In this document: positions 12,675 to 20,559 of the stretch, one piece after another
Position numbering within the stretch: position 1 is the stretch's first letter
Layout: each line of letters opens with the position of its first letter
Virus record (IMG/VR): IMGVR_UViG_3300020146_000025
Location: 1-23,909 of that record
Source: a virus
Strand: one strand, 5' to 3'
DNA: 23,909 nt
The notes under the pieces: model-generated
The model's database searches: none
Told to the model about the DNA's origin: nothing
What the model saw: the letters and a program-made list of their open reading frames with translations, nothing else
Position numbers and translations under genes: made by a program

Positions 12675-13095
12675 CTTGCCCGCTGACTACAAGCTGTTCA
12701 CCCACGTCGACAAGGAGGGGAACAACCTGAACGTAGACATAGGTCGTCTGCTTCGTGACCCCAAGTACACAAGGCTTGAGGTGGTGGCTTTAGTCATTAC
12801 CACTCAAATGGTCATGGATACCTTAAGGAATAATGCGGTCAATCGCGACAAGGTTCGGAGCATACTTCGGAACCCCCGGCATATTCCGCCGATCACCTTG
12901 CTCCTCGACACCAACGACAACCCTCCGACCTACATGTTGGGGGACGGTCACCACAGGACGGTCGCATTTGCTGCGGCTCAGATCGAAACCATCCCCGCAC
13001 GCATTGTCCCTCGGGCGTTGTGGGCTAAGTACATAGTCACAGGGGCCCCACAGATCACCCAGCGAGAGCTGACGGATCTACCACCACGGAGGTAA
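12655..13095 (+). CDS. ParB-like nuclease-fold protein
   Basis: This 146-residue protein carries a ParB/sulfiredoxin-type motif: LLLDTNDNPPTYMLGDGHHR at residues 82-101, followed by TVAFAAAQIETIPARIV. The GDGHHR motif is the phosphate-binding box of the ParB N-terminal domain. In the chromosome-partition family this domain binds CTP; in phages, stand-alone versions are common with varied or unknown roles. No HTH DNA-binding domain follows, so it is not a full ParB. GAGGAG lies upstream of the ATG. Fold call is good; role unknown. Confidence 0.8.
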   Translation: MSIPYDSLPADYKLFTHVDKEGNNLNVDIGRLLRDPKYTRLEVVALVITTQMVMDTLRNNAVNRDKVRSILRNPRHIPPITLLLDTNDNPPTYMLGDGHHRTVAFAAAQIETIPARIVPRALWAKYIVTGAPQITQRELTDLPPRR

Positions 13096-13106
13096 CCACA
13101 TCCAAC

Positions 13107-13373
13107 ATGGCACAAGTAGAAGCTACAAGCCTAGACCCTCGGATCCAGAGGGTCCAGGGGGAACTCGTGAACGTCACGATCGCCAAAGCGCAGGTCCTTG
13201 CTATGCTGCGCGAGCACGTGCTTGGGTTGGTGAACCACGAGCCCATCCTCACCACCAACCGAATTGCTACTCCGGTCGAGTTCGTCAGACTCGACAATGG
13301 CGACTACGAGGTGTTAGTCGCTATCACTCCAACCTCTCTCGCCATGGATCGTATAGCTCGAGGAGCGAGGTAG
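13107..13373 (+). CDS. Hypothetical protein
   Basis: This 88-residue protein starts MAQVEATSLDPRIQRVQGEL. A helical N-terminal half (VTIAKAQVLAMLREHVLGLV) is followed by a beta-like second half (ATPVEFVRLDNGDYEVLVAI). GGAGG lies about 14 bases upstream, which is long, so initiation may be coupled to the ParB-like gene 11 bases earlier. No family recognised. Confidence 0.72.
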   Translation: MAQVEATSLDPRIQRVQGELVNVTIAKAQVLAMLREHVLGLVNHEPILTTNRIATPVEFVRLDNGDYEVLVAITPTSLAMDRIARGAR

Positions 13374-13417
13374 CCCTACCCCCCACCACCTCAGCACACC
13401 AAGGGAGTCCAGATCTC

Positions 13418-13669
13418 ATGTCCACACAGCACGACAGGCAGCGAGAGTTCCTGAAGGCAGAGCGCCTCAGGTTCTGCTCGATGGTCCTCAAGCGTACCCT
13501 CACCTTGATGGATCGGTCCAAGATACCATACGCCAAGATTGCTCGCGACTCGGGCGTGAGCGTTAGTTGCCTCAACTCCTGGGATCGCGGGAGGGTCAGG
13601 CAGCCCACGCTGGGAGCAATCCGGATGGTCCTTCGGGCCATCGGGAGGAATATGGGAGACGTGCTATGA
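13418..13669 (+). CDS. Cro/CI-type (XRE) helix-turn-helix regulator
   Basis: This 83-residue protein is the size of a Cro repressor. The HTH is PYAKIARDSGVSVSCLNSWD (residues 37-56), with the typical AxxSGVSxSxLxxW recognition pattern, followed by PTLGAIRMVLRAIG, the usual fourth helix. AAGGGAG precedes the ATG. It may be the regulator that binds the repeated operator-like elements near the promoters, but this is inference. Its stop overlaps the next start by 4 bases (ATGA). Confidence 0.85.
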   Translation: MSTQHDRQREFLKAERLRFCSMVLKRTLTLMDRSKIPYAKIARDSGVSVSCLNSWDRGRVRQPTLGAIRMVLRAIGRNMGDVL

Positions 13670-14301
13670 TCAAGAGCCTCGACGAGCGGCAGAAGGCCCT
13701 CTTCACAGCCCTGTTCGGGCAGGAGGAGCTCAACAAGTCGGGCCTACCTTGGGCCAAGGACATCATCGACATGCACCTGAAGGACTTCGAAGTCGCCGCG
13801 CGTGCGGACGGCCGAGAGATGGTGCTGTACCTGATCTCGGAGTCCCAACTTGGAGAGGACACAGACCTCGACTCGAACGACAACCCCAGGACAGACGTTC
13901 GCATTACAGTCAGGCGGGAGATACTTGAGGAGTTCCTTGAGCATTTCAAGATCCGCATCCCCTGGGATGCAAGCATTGTCGACGAACTGAACCATCTAGC
14001 CAGCCTAACACCAGCAGAGGAGACACAGCATGACCAAGCGCAAAGGCAAGTCGCAGTTCCAGGCCCACTCGAAGATCCCCACACGGAAGGCCGACAAGAA
14101 GATCAACGGGAAGCCTCTCCCGACCCCACCCAAGGCCAAGAAGCCCAAGAAGCCCAAGCAGAGCCCTATGAAGAAGCCTTCGCACGCTCCCAAGCCTTCC
14201 AAGACGCCCAAGACGTCGTGGGCGGGGACGGGGTCGGGAGCGGGGGTGCGGATACACAGCGTAACGACGGGGAGGATGACGAGCAAGTCCCCCAATTTTG
14301 A
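13666..14301 (+). CDS. Hypothetical protein with a long C-terminal overlap into the next gene
   Basis: This 211-residue frame starts MIKSLDERQKALFTALFGQE, coupled by ATGA to the repressor gene. The first 120 or so residues have normal composition (EILEEFLEHFKIRIPWDASI). From about 14030 the frame becomes an acidic Gln/Glu/Ala tail (EAQEAQAEPYEEAFARSQAF) made from the same bases that encode the Lys/Pro-rich start of the next gene. The next gene's frame has the G/C-rich third positions typical of this genome and this tail does not, so the tail may be a by-product of a lost stop codon or a truly dual-coded segment. Function unknown. Confidence 0.65.
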   Translation: MIKSLDERQKALFTALFGQEELNKSGLPWAKDIIDMHLKDFEVAARADGREMVLYLISESQLGEDTDLDSNDNPRTDVRITVRREILEEFLEHFKIRIPWDASIVDELNHLASLTPAEETQHDQAQRQVAVPGPLEDPHTEGRQEDQREASPDPTQGQEAQEAQAEPYEEAFARSQAFQDAQDVVGGDGVGSGGADTQRNDGEDDEQVPQF

Positions 14302-14761
14302 GCATCGGCAGAAGCAGCCCCTGATGGTGCCCGACATAGTCGAGAAGCTCGAAACGGTAACGTCGAAGGTGCTGCAGGATATGATCGCAGCATACGGGTG
14401 GTACGACAAGCGCAATCCTGACCACCGCTCGTCCGATAACAACTCCTGGGATGTAGAAGATGGTCCTGCTCACAAGACTGTCTTCCTCGTAGTCGGGGAG
14501 TATGTTGACCCTAGAGGCAACCGAATCGATTACTCCGGGACTGGATCCATCAAGTACTACCCCGAGTCACGCTGGGCTCTGTGCCTGCACAAGCCGCAGC
14601 TGATGGGGCTCGTGTACCGAAGGATACTGCCGACGCGCAACCTTAAGGCACATCTGCTCGACATGGATCAGGATGACAGCAAGGCGTGCCCTCACTGCTA
14701 TCCTAGACCTCTCTGGTCGGGTACTCCCAAGGTGGACAATCGGAAAGCGCCGGGAGCATAA
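14030..14761 (+). CDS. Hypothetical protein with Lys/Pro-rich histone-H1-like N-terminus
   Basis: This is a 243-residue protein. Residues 1-65 are extremely basic and proline-rich (KPKKPKQSPMKKPSHAPKPS), like histone H1 tails and able to bind nucleic acid nonspecifically. The remainder is a folded-looking domain (DIVEKLETVTSKVLQDMIAA; later YYPESRWALCLHKPQLMGLV) with a possible zinc pair CPHC near residue 228. AGAGGAG lies 7 bases before the ATG. The first 272 bases overlap the preceding frame. G/C-rich third positions through the overlap support this frame as the real one there. Family not recognised. Confidence 0.78.
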   Translation: MTKRKGKSQFQAHSKIPTRKADKKINGKPLPTPPKAKKPKKPKQSPMKKPSHAPKPSKTPKTSWAGTGSGAGVRIHSVTTGRMTSKSPNFEHRQKQPLMVPDIVEKLETVTSKVLQDMIAAYGWYDKRNPDHRSSDNNSWDVEDGPAHKTVFLVVGEYVDPRGNRIDYSGTGSIKYYPESRWALCLHKPQLMGLVYRRILPTRNLKAHLLDMDQDDSKACPHCYPRPLWSGTPKVDNRKAPGA

Positions 14762-14845
14762 CCAACGCCAACTCCAATCCAACGACACCACAACTTCCAC
14801 CGGGTCGCCCGACGAACGCCTCGGGCATACATGCGGCAGGAGCCA

Positions 14846-15040
14846 ATGGCAAAGCACAAGATCAGCAAGAGGCGCCGCAAGCTCATAGATGAGCTATGCG
14901 AGGCGGCTAAGCATTGGGGGTGGCAGGAAGATCGTGGCAATGGTGCATCTGTCGACGGGGCGAAGAAGGACTTCGAAACCTGTCGGCAGGCGCTCATCAA
15001 CTCGATCATTAACCTGGAGGTCAAAGCGAAGAATGGCTAA
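14846..15040 (+). CDS. Small basic helical protein
   Basis: This 64-residue protein reads MAKHKISKRRRKLIDELCEA and continues helical to EVKAKNG. GCAGGAG lies only 3 bases before the ATG at 14846; the upstream in-frame ATG at 14831 has no site and is less likely. The 85 bases before it hold CCAAC-type repeats and no gene. It overlaps the next start by 8 bases. Function unknown. Confidence 0.7.
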   Translation: MAKHKISKRRRKLIDELCEAAKHWGWQEDRGNGASVDGAKKDFETCRQALINSIINLEVKAKNG

Positions 15041-15407
15041 GGAGTACCAGTACTACTTCCGCCCTCTTGCTGAGGGGGCCGCTCAAGACGAGCGTCCCCG
15101 TTGGCAGATCTCTAAGTTTCTGGACGGCGAAGATGCCCCAGAGAACACCTACACGGTTGAGCTGGCAGGGCTTAAGACGCAAAACAGGTACTGGAGGTGT
15201 AACTGCCCAGCTTGGGGTCGCAAGGGAGACTTCAAGTGCAAGCACACCAACTGGCTGCAGCGCTACCTCAAGATACGGGAGGAACATCCGAATCTGGCCA
15301 ACACCCCAATCTACTATGACCCAGGAGACGACGGCTTCTTCCCCGAAGAGGGGATGGACATGTCAAGCATCGTCAACCTAAGCAACACCCCCGACTCGGA
15401 GGGCTAA
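15033..15407 (+). CDS. SWIM zinc-finger protein
   Basis: This 124-residue protein has the SWIM pattern CxCx(n)CxH: C56 and C58 in WRCNCPAW, then C69 and H71 in FKCKHTNW. SWIM fingers bind nucleic acid or proteins and occur with recombination and transposition factors; in phages they often stand alone. An N-terminal beta-rich segment ends in TYTVELAGLKTQNRYWRCNC. An acidic tail follows. The ATG at 15033, preceded by GGAGG, is chosen over an upstream codon at 14889 that lies inside the previous gene. Confidence 0.8.
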   Translation: MAKEYQYYFRPLAEGAAQDERPRWQISKFLDGEDAPENTYTVELAGLKTQNRYWRCNCPAWGRKGDFKCKHTNWLQRYLKIREEHPNLANTPIYYDPGDDGFFPEEGMDMSSIVNLSNTPDSEG

Positions 15408-15608
15408 ATGAGGCGACGTGAAGAACTCGATCCCCCTCCAGGATTGGAGGGAGCAGACCTAAGGCCGAGAGACCTTCCCTGCGGAGGTAAGGCCTTCTTC
15501 GATCGGGAGTCGTCTATAGGAGGATTCCGCTGCGACACCTGCAATGCTGTCGTGGGCAGTGTAGGCATGCCTAGGAGATGCCGAGAGCTGCTAGATGCGA
15601 AACATTGA
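15408..15608 (+). CDS. Small zinc-ribbon protein
   Basis: This 66-residue protein has four cysteines suited to bind zinc: C25 (LPCGGKAFFDRE), C42 and C45 (FRCDTCNAVVGS) and C58 (PRRCREL). The pattern CGGKAFFDRESS...RCDTCNAVVGS resembles small zinc proteins seen in many phages. The ATG directly follows the previous stop (TAAATG), so it is translationally coupled. It overlaps the next gene by 14 bases. Role unknown. Confidence 0.75.
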   Translation: MRRREELDPPPGLEGADLRPRDLPCGGKAFFDRESSIGGFRCDTCNAVVGSVGMPRRCRELLDAKH

Positions 15609-15810
15609 CCGGAAGCTCGAGCAGATACGGGCCAAGCTTGCATTCGGGACTGTCTCGGATGAGGACGTGATCTGGTTGATGGATACCTGTGAACTCCTAG
15701 ACAGCGTACTGGTACGCACACTTGACGCTCTATGCAAATCCGAACCTAGTGCATCCACTTTGCTAAGGAGCCTGCCTGACGACAGTCACAGTCCGAGTAC
15801 GGACCACTAG
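15595..15810 (+). CDS. Small hypothetical protein
   Basis: This 71-residue protein starts MRNIDRKLEQIRAKLAFGTV and is helical through DEDVIWLMDTCELLDSVLVR. The ribosome binding site is weak, but the start overlaps the preceding zinc-ribbon gene by 14 bases, so coupling is likely. It is the last gene before the promoter at 15841. No family recognised. Confidence 0.65.
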   Translation: MRNIDRKLEQIRAKLAFGTVSDEDVIWLMDTCELLDSVLVRTLDALCKSEPSASTLLRSLPDDSHSPSTDH

Positions 15811-15840
15811 GAATTTCTTTTGGGACCCTTAAAAGCCCTC

Positions 15841-15888
15841 TTGATTATTCCTATGTTCCTGCGATATAATAAGGTGTAAACTGGAGAG
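15841..15888 (+). promoter_or_regulatory. Rightward promoter, member of repeated family
   Basis: TTGATT (15841-15846) and TATAAT (15865-15870) are 18 bp apart. AAGGTGTAAACTGGAGAG follows, supplying GGAGAG as ribosome binding site for 15898. CCCTTAAAAGCCCTC precedes the -35 box, matching the sequence before 9827. A partial relative of the operator element (AGGAATTTC) lies near 15809. Confidence 0.9.
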
Positions 15889-15897
15889 CTGCCCACG

Positions 15898-16410
15898 ATG
15901 GCCGAGATCAAGACACTGAGCCTGGACTTACCGGTAGACGAGAAAGGCAAGGCTGTGAAGCCTAACCTCTCGAATCTCACCCCTCAAGCGCTGTGCGATG
16001 AGGTAGGCGACCTGCGGAAGTTCAAGAAGGTCCTGGAGGACCGGCTAGGCTATCTCGAGACGGCCTTCAAGGCTCGGATAGGGAGCGAAGACAAGTTCGA
16101 GGGCGAGAAGTACCTCATGAACCGCATCTCCACCTCTCAGGTGCGAGTACATGCTGACGGCGTACGCTCCTTCTCTGCGTGGTGCTGGGAGCACATCATC
16201 CCCCTCCTGCAGGTTACGGATGAGCTCCCCAAGAGGGTTAACGACCAGGAGGTGCAGGACTCCTTCATCATGATAATCCCCGAGCACTGGACGCACGAGC
16301 AGGCTCTGACGTACATCCAGTTTGTCGAGGGACTGCAGGCACTCTTCAAGGAGACATCCATGGAGCAGATGCGCTTTGCTCCCCGCCCTACGGAGGAGGC
16401 CAAAGGGTGA
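15898..16410 (+). CDS. Hypothetical protein, first gene of the replication-side operon
   Basis: This 170-residue protein starts MAEIKTLSLDLPVDEKGKAV. It has a helical region with LCDEVGDLRKFKKVLEDRLG and YLETAFKARIGSEDKFEGEK, then a more globular C-terminal half (SFSAWCWEHIIPLLQVTDEL; QALTYIQFVEGLQALF). The coiled-coil N-terminus followed by KARIGSEDKFEGEK recalls phage proteins that pair with recombination or replication factors, but no family is confirmed. It follows the 15841 promoter with a 28-base leader. Confidence 0.8.
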   Translation: MAEIKTLSLDLPVDEKGKAVKPNLSNLTPQALCDEVGDLRKFKKVLEDRLGYLETAFKARIGSEDKFEGEKYLMNRISTSQVRVHADGVRSFSAWCWEHIIPLLQVTDELPKRVNDQEVQDSFIMIIPEHWTHEQALTYIQFVEGLQALFKETSMEQMRFAPRPTEEAKG

Positions 16411-16411
16411 C

Positions 16412-16594
16412 ATGAGTCTTTGGTCCCGCCTGATGCGTTGGGTATTCCCTGGTAGTCAGGACGAGGATAGAAGGCTGCAACAGGAACTCGTGAGATCTCA
16501 ACGGCAGATGGATAAAGACAAGTGGACGAAACGCCTCAAAAGACTCTACCAGATGCCCTCGAGTCGGAACAAATCACCTTCCGGCGGTGGCTGA
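16412..16594 (+). CDS. Small basic hypothetical protein
   Basis: This 60-residue protein starts MSLWSRLMRWVFPGSQDEDR, an amphipathic hydrophobic start that could sit on a membrane, followed by a charged helix (LQQELVRSQRQMDKDKWTKR). GGAGGAGG lies upstream, at the end of the previous gene. The last 73 bases overlap the next gene in another frame. Function unknown. Confidence 0.65.
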   Translation: MSLWSRLMRWVFPGSQDEDRRLQQELVRSQRQMDKDKWTKRLKRLYQMPSSRNKSPSGGG

Positions 16595-16878
16595 TAGGAG
16601 CTGTTGACAGGCTGATCCTAGCCGTCTGGCTTCCATTCAACCGCAAGAAGGTCGAGGCGTATCAAAGGCATGTAGAGGAAGAGGCCAGGAAAGCGCTGCT
16701 CCGAGCTCATCTGGAGCTGGACGAGGCTTGCAGGCGGATAGCAGACAGGAGTGGCGTCCAGCTAACCGAGGTGCGCCGCTGGGCAGTCGCTAATATGAAG
16801 CCGGAGGCTCGGGAGAAGTACTTCCAGATCCAGGCCTATCTAGACAAGCTAGCCAAGGAGAACCGCGTCGATGGCTGA
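16522..16878 (+). CDS. Hypothetical protein, GTG start inside the preceding gene
   Basis: This 118-residue protein is assigned a GTG start at 16522, since no ATG precedes MKPEAREK deep in the frame. A hydrophobic segment ITFRRWLIGAVDRLILAVWL (residues 18-37) could be membrane-associated, followed by a long helical region (VEAYQRHVEEEARKALLRAH). The organisation, hydrophobic Trp/Arg start then charged helix, echoes the preceding 60-residue protein. The 73-base overlap could hide a frameshifted single protein. Its end overlaps the next gene by 8 bases. Confidence 0.65.
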   Translation: MDETPQKTLPDALESEQITFRRWLIGAVDRLILAVWLPFNRKKVEAYQRHVEEEARKALLRAHLELDEACRRIADRSGVQLTEVRRWAVANMKPEAREKYFQIQAYLDKLAKENRVDG

Positions 16879-17290
16879 GAAGTTCACGAAGCTAACCATC
16901 ACCTGGGATCAGCCTGTCGACATCCCAAGTGAGTCCTTCCGCATCATTGGCGAGGAGGCTCAGAGGATCTGCAAGGCCTGGGAGAAGGACAACCCTACCC
17001 AGATCATGTGGGCGGCTCACCATGGAGCAGAGATCGCCTCTATGCAGGGTGACAACATCACGTACGTCCCGGGAGCGCTGCACATTGGATGCGTCTCTCG
17101 AGACCGAAGCTTATCCGAACCTTCGCCGGATGAGCAACGGCGGCTGAACCTGCGAAGGGCTCAGATGAGGGCACTGAGTGACATGTTCTTCGAGTTGACG
17201 GGGGAGATGCCCGAAGACAAGACGCCCGATCAGATCCGTGGGGTCATCGAGCGTCTGCGACCCAACCCCGGAGGTAACAATGGTAAGTAG
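16871..17290 (+). CDS. Hypothetical protein
   Basis: This 139-residue protein starts MAEKFTKLTITWDQPVDIPS. It has a mixed N-terminal domain (RIICKAW-like helix, IMWAAHHGAEIASMQGDNIT strand region) and a helical C-terminus (RRLNLRRAQMRALSDMFFEL). It overlaps the neighbours at both ends by about 10 bases, marking a tightly coupled operon. No family recognised. Confidence 0.72.
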   Translation: MAEKFTKLTITWDQPVDIPSESFRIIGEEAQRICKAWEKDNPTQIMWAAHHGAEIASMQGDNITYVPGALHIGCVSRDRSLSEPSPDEQRRLNLRRAQMRALSDMFFELTGEMPEDKTPDQIRGVIERLRPNPGGNNGK

Positions 17291-17633
17291 TCAAGTGTTC
17301 TCAGACCCGCAGGAGCACGAAAGCACTGCAGGGCCTCCCTCAGAGCAAATGATCCGTGATAGGATCCTGTTCACTCTGAGTCACTACCCAATGATCACCA
17401 TGAGCATGCTCACGGTGGGGATTGGGCCGGCTGTGATCCCGTCACGCGAGTGGCGCCCTGTTCTGGATCGGATGCTCGAGGAGGGCCTGGTCAAGAAGAT
17501 CAACACCCAGGTCAAGACTATCGGCGGCAGGTACCTTACCATCCAGCGTCTGGTGTTACCCACCAACATGGACATTGCCGACGAGATCATTCAGCGGTCT
17601 GCTGCGGCTGAGAGCGTACGCGTACAGCAGTAA
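17280..17633 (+). CDS. Hypothetical winged-helix-like protein
   Basis: This 117-residue protein starts at 17280 after GGAGG (an earlier in-frame codon at 17238 lacks one). The segment MIRDRILFTLSHYPMITMSM, then VIPSREWRPVLDRMLEEGLV and KKINTQVKTIGGRYLTIQRL, reads as three helices followed by a beta wing with the GGRYLT turn, typical of winged-helix DNA-binding folds. It directly precedes the primase-helicase gene, so a role in replication control is possible. Fold call is by eye. Confidence 0.7.
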   Translation: MVSSQVFSDPQEHESTAGPPSEQMIRDRILFTLSHYPMITMSMLTVGIGPAVIPSREWRPVLDRMLEEGLVKKINTQVKTIGGRYLTIQRLVLPTNMDIADEIIQRSAAAESVRVQQ

Positions 17634-17679
17634 GCCTGCACTTCTGGTACAGGTGGATCAGTAAGGGCGAGGGATCATA

Positions 17680-20559
17680 GTGGCAGAAGCGACAATCCCT
17701 GCAACCGGTATTCCTACAATTGGCCCTGCCTCTCCGGTGTACTCACCTGAGGAGCAGGAGATTGTAGACGACTTGCTGGTGTCAGGCCTCAAGCCTCGGG
17801 ACTTGAGGATCCAGCAGGTAGACGTCTCGCATCGCGCGGCCTGCAATGCGGCGTTCACTGCTCGCGGGTACATCATCCCGTACTTCTCAGCGACCGGGAC
17901 GAGGATCCCATTCTACCGGATCAAGATCCTCAACTCCCATGAGCAGGGGGGCATCAAGTACCGGCAGCCGAAGAAGTCGCAGAACCACATCTACTTCCCG
18001 CCAGGATTCAAGGCTGCCTTGGATAAGATGCTGCTGGCAGTCCCGGCAGGATCACGTGAGCGGGTAATCCTGATCACAGAGGGCGAGAAGAAGGCAGCAG
18101 CCGCCACAGTCCTCTCAGGATTCCCTTGCGTAGGTCTAGCGGGCGTAGACAGCTGGAGGTCACGCACCATCGTACTCCCGACGGGCACCGAGCTCTACCA
18201 AGGGAAAGAGAATGCCAAGAATGCAGTGCGGGCCAAGCTTCCTGCGTCGGACATGTCGATACCCGAGCTTATGCAGCTCGCGCAGGGATTTGGCGAGCTT
18301 ATCGACCTCATCATGCAACACCAGCTCACCCCCGTTCTGGTTTATGACACCGACGAGATTGGGGGCCTCAAGGCGGAGGTACAACGCGCAGCCACCATGC
18401 TCGCTTATGAGCTACGCTACCTTGGAGTTGGTGCTGCGCGTATTAAGCAAGTCATCCTTCCGAACATCTCCCGGCTGGAAGAAGAGGCGTGGCTGACGAC
18501 GAGAGCCCCACTAGACGTAGTGCAAGCCTTCAGACGCCGGAGCTCCAACGCCTACCAACAGCCGAAGGACATCGTCGACCAGATCGTCGAGACCCCCTCT
18601 ACCGGCTCAGGGCCTACAGCGGTAGCTGGAAGCCAGGCGGACCTGGAGGCCTTTCGGAAGACGGCGATCGATGACTTCCTCCTGATCCGTGGAGCTGGCC
18701 CGTTTCGCGAGCTCGTGCTACACGCCGTGCATGATCAGAAGGCGTTCCCGCGGCACCCCAATCCAAAGGGGTTCCTGAATGTCCAGCTTCAAGGCGCAGT
18801 CTCCCGCAAGGACGGTCTACAGATTGGAGCGATCGTCATTTCCGAACTCGATGCTCGAGGACTGAGACTCAGAGACGTCAATACTCGTCAGCCCTACTAC
18901 TATGACGGGGATACGCATAAGCTCATGCCGGCGCAGTTGCTTTCACGGTCTGGAGAGCCGCTACATGAGACTGCCTTCGGGACTCTGCTCTACAAGGAAT
19001 ACGGGCTGAGTGTATGGGACATTAAAGTCATTGGCTGGATTGCGAGCCAGTTCACCGGCGAAGAGCCCGTGCATGACGTTCTTCCCAGGCGTATCGTTGC
19101 CTGCCTCACCGAACGAGAGGACCCACTCAATCCGGACGGGATCGCGCTCCAGCTGTCCGACTCTCAGTTTGTCGTTGTGTCGCCGGATCCTGAGCATCCT
19201 ATCCAGGTCCTCACCAACGGCTCCCTAGGTCTACTCTTTGAGCAGGATCAGGTCGAGCCGTTGGACATCGAGCGGATGCTGGAGTTCTTCGACGAGTTCA
19301 TGGCTGCCGCGAACGATCGTCCCGCGGACAATGCAGGCATGCCTGCGTGGTGGTTGGAAGTCCTGGAGGACTCCAACGTAGGTAGGCAGCTGATCCCGGA
19401 AGATGCTCCGCCCGAGCAGGTAGCTGAGGCTGAAGCAATAGGTAAGCGCCAGCGATTACTGTCGGGCCTTCTATGCTATGTATCGCCCTTCCTGCATAGG
19501 TGGCGCAACACGCAGCTGCCTATCGAAATGATGATTGGCGAGGCGGGTAGCGGCAAATCCTCCCTCTACTCCCTGCGGCTGCAGATCCTTACTGGACGTC
19601 CTCACCTCCGTAACATGGCGAGAGACCTTCGCGACTGGCAAGCCTCACTTGCGAACAGTGGAGGTCTACACGTCACGGATAACGTCAACATACCGGATAA
19701 GTCTTTCCGGCAAATGATCTCCGACGAGATCTGCCGCATCATTACTGAGCCGAAGCCGTTCGTGGAAATGAGAAGGCTGTACACCAATGCAGACCTCATC
19801 CGAATCCCAGTCACTACAACGTTTGCTATCACGGCGATTTCTCAGCCCTTCACGAACGCTGACATCATGCAGCGCGCTGTTGTCTCTGAAACACGACGCT
19901 CTCCGGGTCGCAATCCCGAGGGTGAGTGGGTCGGCAATCAGCTTTCCAGTAGAGGAGGTCGTGAAGCCTGGTATGCCCACCACCTCCTATTTCTCCATCG
20001 TTTCCTCCTTGCAGCCCAGAGCCGATGGGATCCTGATTTCCGGACGAATCACCGTCTGATCAACTTCGAGCAGGTCCTGAAGTTGGCGATGGAGGTATTA
20101 GGGCTGAAACCTAACTACTTCAGGACATCGGATATTGCTGGGATCAATCCGGAGCAGCCGATCGATCACTCCCCGCAACAGCCTAAGTCCATAATCCCGG
20201 GGGGCCCGACAGATCCTTCCATGGCTGTATCCCTCAAGGCTGCCCTAGCCGAAGGTCATAAGAGGGCAGTATCCGAAGCAGACTGGGTGCTAGAGGGCAT
20301 CAGGGAGTACATGAAGGAGATCGAGGCAGGTGACGCCAACACCAGATTCACCGCCGGAGACATTGCAGCCTGGGCTCAGGGCAATGACTACAACGAGAAC
20401 TACGTCCTGAACAACAGCCGCAGGCTGGGCCGCTACATAGCGCAGCACTTCTCCGAGCTGAGCGACACTCTAGGGCTGAAGTACGCAGGCAAGGATGGCA
20501 ACCGACCTGCCTACTGTACCTCCTCCAGCAGGCATAAACGTCCCCACCCACCGAAGTGA
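17680..20559 (+). CDS. TOPRIM (DUF3854-like) primase fused to a P-loop helicase domain
   Basis: This 959-residue protein has a GTG start after AAGGGCGAGGG. The N-terminal part has a TOPRIM-like domain: ILITEGEKKAAAA (129-141), VGLAGVDSWRS (151-161) and acidic VYDTDE (221-226), as in DUF3854 proteins linked to phage primases. The C-terminal part has Walker A MIGEAGSGKSS (618-628) and a Walker B-like GLHVTDNVN (662-670), then NADLIRIPVTTTFAITAISQ with downstream arginines as possible sensor/finger elements. This fits a primase-helicase that opens and primes the phage fork. No zinc-binding domain was seen at the start. The family name rests on motif reading, so the helicase superfamily is uncertain. 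Confidence 0.85.
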   Translation: MAEATIPATGIPTIGPASPVYSPEEQEIVDDLLVSGLKPRDLRIQQVDVSHRAACNAAFTARGYIIPYFSATGTRIPFYRIKILNSHEQGGIKYRQPKKSQNHIYFPPGFKAALDKMLLAVPAGSRERVILITEGEKKAAAATVLSGFPCVGLAGVDSWRSRTIVLPTGTELYQGKENAKNAVRAKLPASDMSIPELMQLAQGFGELIDLIMQHQLTPVLVYDTDEIGGLKAEVQRAATMLAYELRYLGVGAARIKQVILPNISRLEEEAWLTTRAPLDVVQAFRRRSSNAYQQPKDIVDQIVETPSTGSGPTAVAGSQADLEAFRKTAIDDFLLIRGAGPFRELVLHAVHDQKAFPRHPNPKGFLNVQLQGAVSRKDGLQIGAIVISELDARGLRLRDVNTRQPYYYDGDTHKLMPAQLLSRSGEPLHETAFGTLLYKEYGLSVWDIKVIGWIASQFTGEEPVHDVLPRRIVACLTEREDPLNPDGIALQLSDSQFVVVSPDPEHPIQVLTNGSLGLLFEQDQVEPLDIERMLEFFDEFMAAANDRPADNAGMPAWWLEVLEDSNVGRQLIPEDAPPEQVAEAEAIGKRQRLLSGLLCYVSPFLHRWRNTQLPIEMMIGEAGSGKSSLYSLRLQILTGRPHLRNMARDLRDWQASLANSGGLHVTDNVNIPDKSFRQMISDEICRIITEPKPFVEMRRLYTNADLIRIPVTTTFAITAISQPFTNADIMQRAVVSETRRSPGRNPEGEWVGNQLSSRGGREAWYAHHLLFLHRFLLAAQSRWDPDFRTNHRLINFEQVLKLAMEVLGLKPNYFRTSDIAGINPEQPIDHSPQQPKSIIPGGPTDPSMAVSLKAALAEGHKRAVSEADWVLEGIREYMKEIEAGDANTRFTAGDIAAWAQGNDYNENYVLNNSRRLGRYIAQHFSELSDTLGLKYAGKDGNRPAYCTSSSRHKRPHPPK

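Noticed and set aside
15777-15783. CTGACGA near the end of the gene at 15595
   Set aside because: No GAAA and no pairing flanks; not a ribozyme.
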